From: Olavius sp. associated proteobacterium Delta 1
GTDB lineage: Bacteria > Desulfobacterota > Desulfobacteria > Desulfobacterales > JAFDCJ01
Direction of reading: 5' to 3'
Length of the DNA: 36,101 nt
NCBI GenBank assembly: GCA_902749685.1
Contig: CACVKW010000413.1
Location: 1-36,101 of the forward strand
The translations under genes and the position numbers were made by a program. The notes beneath the pieces were generated by a model that did no database searches, had not been told where the DNA came from, and saw only the letters and a program-made list of their open reading frames with translations. Shown here one piece after another: positions 33,084 to 36,101 of this stretch. Every line of letters starts with the position of its first letter. The stretch's first letter is position 1.

Positions 33084-34238
33084 CTAAAAAGTGATCTTTT
33101 TTCTAATAATCGTTTGATTCTTCTGCAAGTTGCTCAGAATGGATACGATCCTATCCGCGGCCGTTCCGTCTCCGTATGGCGATTTACAATTGCTAACTTT
33201 GTTTCTGAATTCATTATCGGTAAGAGCAGTTTGAATCGCTTCAGCAATCTGATTCTTGTCGTGATCAGAATCGATTACATTATCCGCCCTCAGTCTGTCT
33301 TCTTGCCGGATCCCGATATTGACGAACGGAAGGTGAAATGATGGGGTCTCCATCACCCCCGCACTGGAGTTTCCTACAAAAACACCGGCAACGTTCATGA
33401 GCCCCCAATAATCTGAAAATTCGATATTATTATACAGCTGGAAATATGACCGTTGTTCGTACTCCTGGAGCACTTCAATGATTTTTTCATAACCGGGATC
33501 CGCACAGGGATAGACGGCAATGGTCTGGAATCCAAGTTGATCAATCGCGGCCATGGTCTGACGGATCTGGTATTCTGCATCTTCCACCTGCCAAGTCACG
33601 GAGTGTTGCAAAAGCAATATGACGGGGTTATCAAGATTCAGATCAAATTTCTCTATTATTTGTTCAGGTGGCGTAAACCGCTTGTGTTTGATCAGATCCA
33701 AAACCGGCGAACCCACAACATGAACTCGCCAGGGTTCCTCCCCCATTTTCAAAACCCTGTCAGCGCTTTCCTTATTAGATGTGAGGTGAATAGTTGCCAG
33801 TTTTGTGATGGCATGTCGAACGGGTTCATCAACTCCCCCCTGGGTCACATCGCCACCGAATAGGTGAATGATCGGTATATTCATTTCAAGTGCACAGATG
33901 GCCATTCCTAAAACTTCACCCCGATCTCCTAAAATAAATACGAAGTCTGGTTTTATTTGAGCCAACAACTCTGAAATCCCGAGTATTCCAATACCTATAG
34001 ATTTAGCCCTGGCAAGTTTTGAACTAGAATACATAAGTGTTTCAACCGGATAAACATTACCTACCCAACTATGCACCTCTTCAATTGTATTCCCAAAAAA
34101 TTTAGAAAGGTGCATGTCCGAAGCAATAATAGAATAAGAAAAGTCTGCTTTCTTTGCAATCAATTCTATTATAGGAATTAAGTGGGTAAATCCTCCTCGT
34201 TTTCCTGTAAAAAAGCAAATGTGTTTTTTCTTATTCAT
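33084..34238 (-). CDS. neuC: UDP-N-acetylhexosamine 2-epimerase, hydrolysing type (NeuC/LegG)
   Basis: A 384-residue GT-B-fold enzyme of the WecB/NeuC family. Family motifs include FFTGKRGGFTHLIPIIELI, FVFILGDRGEVLGMAICAL, HLFGGDVTQGGVDEPVRHAI, VHVVGSPVLDLI, FVGNSSAGVMETPSF, and NIGIRQEDRLRADNVI. The last two form the UDP-binding Ser/Glu/Arg site. NeuC and LegG release UDP while inverting C2, yielding the free ManNAc-type sugar used by the NeuB-type synthase encoded further down the operon. The GGDVTQGGVDE form is typical of this hydrolysing branch. No clear SD sequence is seen before the ATG. It follows wzz after 119 bp that hold no convincing gene or terminator. Confidence 0.9.
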   Translation of the reverse strand: MNKKKHICFFTGKRGGFTHLIPIIELIAKKADFSYSIIASDMHLSKFFGNTIEEVHSWVGNVYPVETLMYSSSKLARAKSIGIGILGISELLAQIKPDFVFILGDRGEVLGMAICALEMNIPIIHLFGGDVTQGGVDEPVRHAITKLATIHLTSNKESADRVLKMGEEPWRVHVVGSPVLDLIKHKRFTPPEQIIEKFDLNLDNPVILLLQHSVTWQVEDAEYQIRQTMAAIDQLGFQTIAVYPCADPGYEKIIEVLQEYEQRSYFQLYNNIEFSDYWGLMNVAGVFVGNSSAGVMETPSFHLPFVNIGIRQEDRLRADNVIDSDHDKNQIAEAIQTALTDNEFRNKVSNCKSPYGDGTAADRIVSILSNLQKNQTIIRKKITF

Positions 34239-34357
34239 ATGTTATAAAGGCTAGCGTTACTAACCCCTCTCTTTCGGTTTCGAAATGGGTTCATATTTGC
34301 ACCACTACAGTTTTTAGTCACGAGGGTGAAAGATTATTTTTAAGAAGTATCTTGTAT

Positions 34358-35986
34358 TCATACGGATTTTTCACGTCTTGAACCGGTGAAATTGTTCATC
34401 AGCAATATTCCAATAACAATCGCTGAAACCGCAAAAATCGAAGCAAAGATGACGTACAATAACGTTTTTCTAAGTGATAACGGTTTCATTCTAGTAGCTA
34501 ATACGGGTTTCGTTATGCTATAGACCAGAGATTCCGGGTTCAGATGGTATTTGCTCAGATCCAAATATATGGCGTTAACCTCATCGATCGTCTGCATCAA
34601 TATATCGTAGATTTCCTTGTGAGTGCGCTGAATTCGTTCTTGTTCTGCTTTTTTATAGGACGTAGATCCACTCTTATCCTTGTTGTGTTTAGAATAAATT
34701 CTTTCGTAAAGATCCTCGTAATATTTTATATCGGTATTAATTTTCACGTTTCTCAGACCGGTTTGAATCACCTTTGCCGAAATTTCCTGTCGAAACAGCA
34801 TATCTGAATTTTCCTGCGCCATTTCGATCAGGCTATCCAGAAAGGATGCGCCAAACTGGGGGATCATGGCAGGCACATTACTCGGTACTCCCTGCTTCAG
34901 CGAAGATGCAATAGCGTCATCACCGCCCATATTTGTCAAGGCACCGCTAGCCCTTCGGATGTAATGGCTCAGCGTATTTTCGTAGACAGCTACCCTGGCT
35001 GAAGCTGCTTCCTTTTTCAATTTCAGTTCAAAAAGCCTATTGCGCAGATAGCTCAAAGTAATAGTTTCATCCTTGCTCACTCCGGACTGCCGGATAAGTC
35101 CGACCAGCGGGCTCAGTTTGAACTGTTGAATATCCTCCAATCTAAATTGAATATCCTGCAGGCTTATACCGTTTTCGCCGACTTTAATCATCTCGGCGCC
35201 GGGAATCTGCTGCAATCTATTGCTGTCATCGATAATGCGCCTGACGGTGGTTCTCAGCATATCCGTGGTAATAAAGTAATCCTGATCTTCAATATCCTTT
35301 TTAGAAAGAATATTTCGAGAAACCAGGAAATACTGATATTTATTGACACCTTTCACGCGATCTGCATGATTGGCCCAGATTCGAAGAATATCATTAAGCG
35401 CCTCGAAAATTAGAATTTCAGGTACGGACTTCATTCTTTCGCTATATCTGAATGAAAGCGTGTAAATCGGAACCAGTACATTATTCTTTTTCTCCAAAAA
35501 TTCCGCCTCAAGGCGGTCGCGTTTTTCCAGGTTTATATTCTTTCGGCTGAGTTTATCTGCATATTCATATTCCAGGAATCTCAGTTCATCATTCGTTTGA
35601 AAAATGGTTAGACCGGCCTTGAATTCAGGATATTCTAAATATCGTTTTAGATCATTTTCTTCATATACCTCATTTAATACTGGAGTTGATAGGATATCCC
35701 CTGTGCTAAATTTCAAGCCATTAGCGTATTCATGTTTATCAATCCCTTCAAATTCAAGCTTAAATTCCAGGCTGATAAATTTTTGTCTTGTTTGCCTGGA
35801 GTAAACCCAAGCGGCGCCGACAGCAATAATAAAGGTAAGGCACAAGGTAAGGACAACAACTGTCCTGCGGTAATACCAAAGGATTAAAATGAGACTCTTC
35901 AAAGAAGTCTCACTATTGGCTTCATCGTTTTGATTTTTTAGTCCATCCGGGCTTGACGAAAATTCTCTATACTCTGTCTCTGACAT
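34358..35986 (-). CDS. wzz: Wzz-family polysaccharide chain-length regulator
   Basis: A 542-residue inner-membrane protein with the Wzz/PCP layout: a short cytoplasmic N-terminus, TM1 (TVVVLTLCLTFIIAVGAAWV, about 42-61), a long periplasmic region rich in alpha-helix and coiled coil, and TM2 (TLLYVIFASIFAVSAIVIGI) near residue 515. A Pro-containing segment (KPVLATRMKPLSLRK) precedes TM2, as in the family. It is longer than classic Wzz (about 330), which suits a PCP-2 or PCP-1 long form. No Walker kinase domain is fused. It sets the modal length of the polymer with Wzy. ATG 35986 has an AAGGGG SD sequence about ten bases upstream; an alternative TTG at 36019 lacks one. It appears to be the first gene of the operon. 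Confidence 0.85.
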   Translation of the reverse strand: MSETEYREFSSSPDGLKNQNDEANSETSLKSLILILWYYRRTVVVLTLCLTFIIAVGAAWVYSRQTRQKFISLEFKLEFEGIDKHEYANGLKFSTGDILSTPVLNEVYEENDLKRYLEYPEFKAGLTIFQTNDELRFLEYEYADKLSRKNINLEKRDRLEAEFLEKKNNVLVPIYTLSFRYSERMKSVPEILIFEALNDILRIWANHADRVKGVNKYQYFLVSRNILSKKDIEDQDYFITTDMLRTTVRRIIDDSNRLQQIPGAEMIKVGENGISLQDIQFRLEDIQQFKLSPLVGLIRQSGVSKDETITLSYLRNRLFELKLKKEAASARVAVYENTLSHYIRRASGALTNMGGDDAIASSLKQGVPSNVPAMIPQFGASFLDSLIEMAQENSDMLFRQEISAKVIQTGLRNVKINTDIKYYEDLYERIYSKHNKDKSGSTSYKKAEQERIQRTHKEIYDILMQTIDEVNAIYLDLSKYHLNPESLVYSITKPVLATRMKPLSLRKTLLYVIFASIFAVSAIVIGILLMNNFTGSRREKSV

Positions 35987-36005
35987 AATCAAGTACCCCT
36001 TTAAA

Positions 36006-36065
36006 TCACTCTTGTCCAAAAACGAGTTTAGAATGAGTCATATAATGAGTTGTAAAACGAGTCAT
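36006..36065 (-). CDS. Possible 19-codon leader ORF upstream of wzz
   Basis: ATG 36065 has an excellent SD sequence (GGAGGA, 36075-36080) nine bases before it and encodes MTRFTTHYMTHSKLVFGQE, ending at a TGA 19 bases before the wzz start. The peptide is rich in Thr and His because it is built from the ACTCRTT repeats. It could be a regulatory leader peptide or translational-coupling ORF, or a chance reading of an operator array. No family is recognisable. Confidence 0.35.
   Translation of the reverse strand: MTRFTTHYMTHSKLVFGQE
36022..36065 (-). promoter_or_regulatory. Four direct repeats ACTCRTT with 11-12 bp period
   Basis: On the minus strand the sequence holds ACTCGTT, ACTCATT, ACTCATT and ACTCGTT at spacings of 12, 12 and 11 bp (plus-strand AYGAGT at 36022, 36033, 36045 and 36057). 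Seven-base direct repeats about one helical turn apart are typical of OmpR/PhoB-class response-regulator sites. They could also be a tandem repeat within the leader ORF that covers them. Confidence 0.5.
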
Positions 36066-36101
36066 TGAAAAAAATCCTCCTTGTATGTAGGGTGGTTGTT
36101 A

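Noticed and set aside
36022..36065. CRISPR-like array
   Set aside because: The repeats are only 6-7 bp with 4-5 bp spacers, far too short for CRISPR, and no cas genes are present.

Overview
The window is one long surface-glycan biosynthesis locus. Apart from insertion-sequence material, every convincing gene is on the minus strand and is transcribed from high to low coordinates. The gene content (Wzz, Wzx, Wzy, nonulosonic-acid enzymes, a HisH/HisF/WbpG amidotransferase set, a NodU-type carbamoyltransferase, and a CotH/VTC/DUF4956 trio) indicates a Gram-negative bacterium making a lipid-linked, Wzy-polymerised O-antigen or capsule. The mix of families would fit a Desulfobacterota (deltaproteobacterial) genome, but no rRNA or housekeeping marker is present, so this is only a suggestion.

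Layout in transcription order (right to left). (1) 36.1-34.4 kb: a possible 19-codon leader ORF built on four ACTCRTT repeats, then a Wzz-type chain-length regulator. (2) 34.2-22.7 kb: a tightly packed sugar-activation operon. It encodes a NeuC-like UDP-HexNAc 2-epimerase, an SDR resembling UDP-sulfoquinovose synthase (SQD1), a DegT-type aminotransferase, a formyltransferase, a NeuB-type nonulosonate synthase, a CBS-pair/SDR fusion, HisF, HisH, a WbpG-type N-acetyl-sugar amidotransferase, a small zinc-ribbon protein, a 2-hydroxyacid dehydrogenase, a CMP-sugar cytidylyltransferase and a second dehydrogenase. Together these look like a route to a CMP-activated, legionaminic-acid-like sugar with N-formyl and/or amidino groups. 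(3) 21.6-16.4 kb: a carbamoyltransferase, a four-piece mosaic of dead glycosyltransferase and dehydrogenase fragments, a methyltransferase and a CDP-glycerol-transferase-like GT-B enzyme. (4) 16.4-12.4 kb: a CotH-like kinase fused to a beta-helix, a VTC-domain protein and a DUF4956 membrane protein, overlapping end to end and running into Wzx.

(5) 10.9-9.0 kb: a complete IS1634-type (IS4 superfamily) transposase on the plus strand, inserted between wzx and the next glycan gene. (6) 8.9-3.3 kb: a methyltransferase, a left-handed beta-helix acyltransferase, a decayed second methyltransferase copy with an in-frame stop, a zinc-knuckle SDR epimerase, a GT4 glycosyltransferase and a Wzy polymerase/ligase. 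(7) 3.1-0.1 kb: an exported beta-propeller protein and an asparagine-synthase-like amidotransferase cut off by the C-terminal remnant of a different IS transposase.

In short, the genes build and activate one or more unusual sugars, decorate them (formyl, amidino, carbamoyl, methyl, acyl), assemble the repeat unit, flip it (Wzx), polymerise it (Wzy) and set its length (Wzz). Repeated IS activity, truncated genes and partial duplicates show that the locus has been actively rearranged. There is no gene-free stretch over 300 bases except the pseudogene zone at 18862-19800 and the zone around 1-440, both described below.
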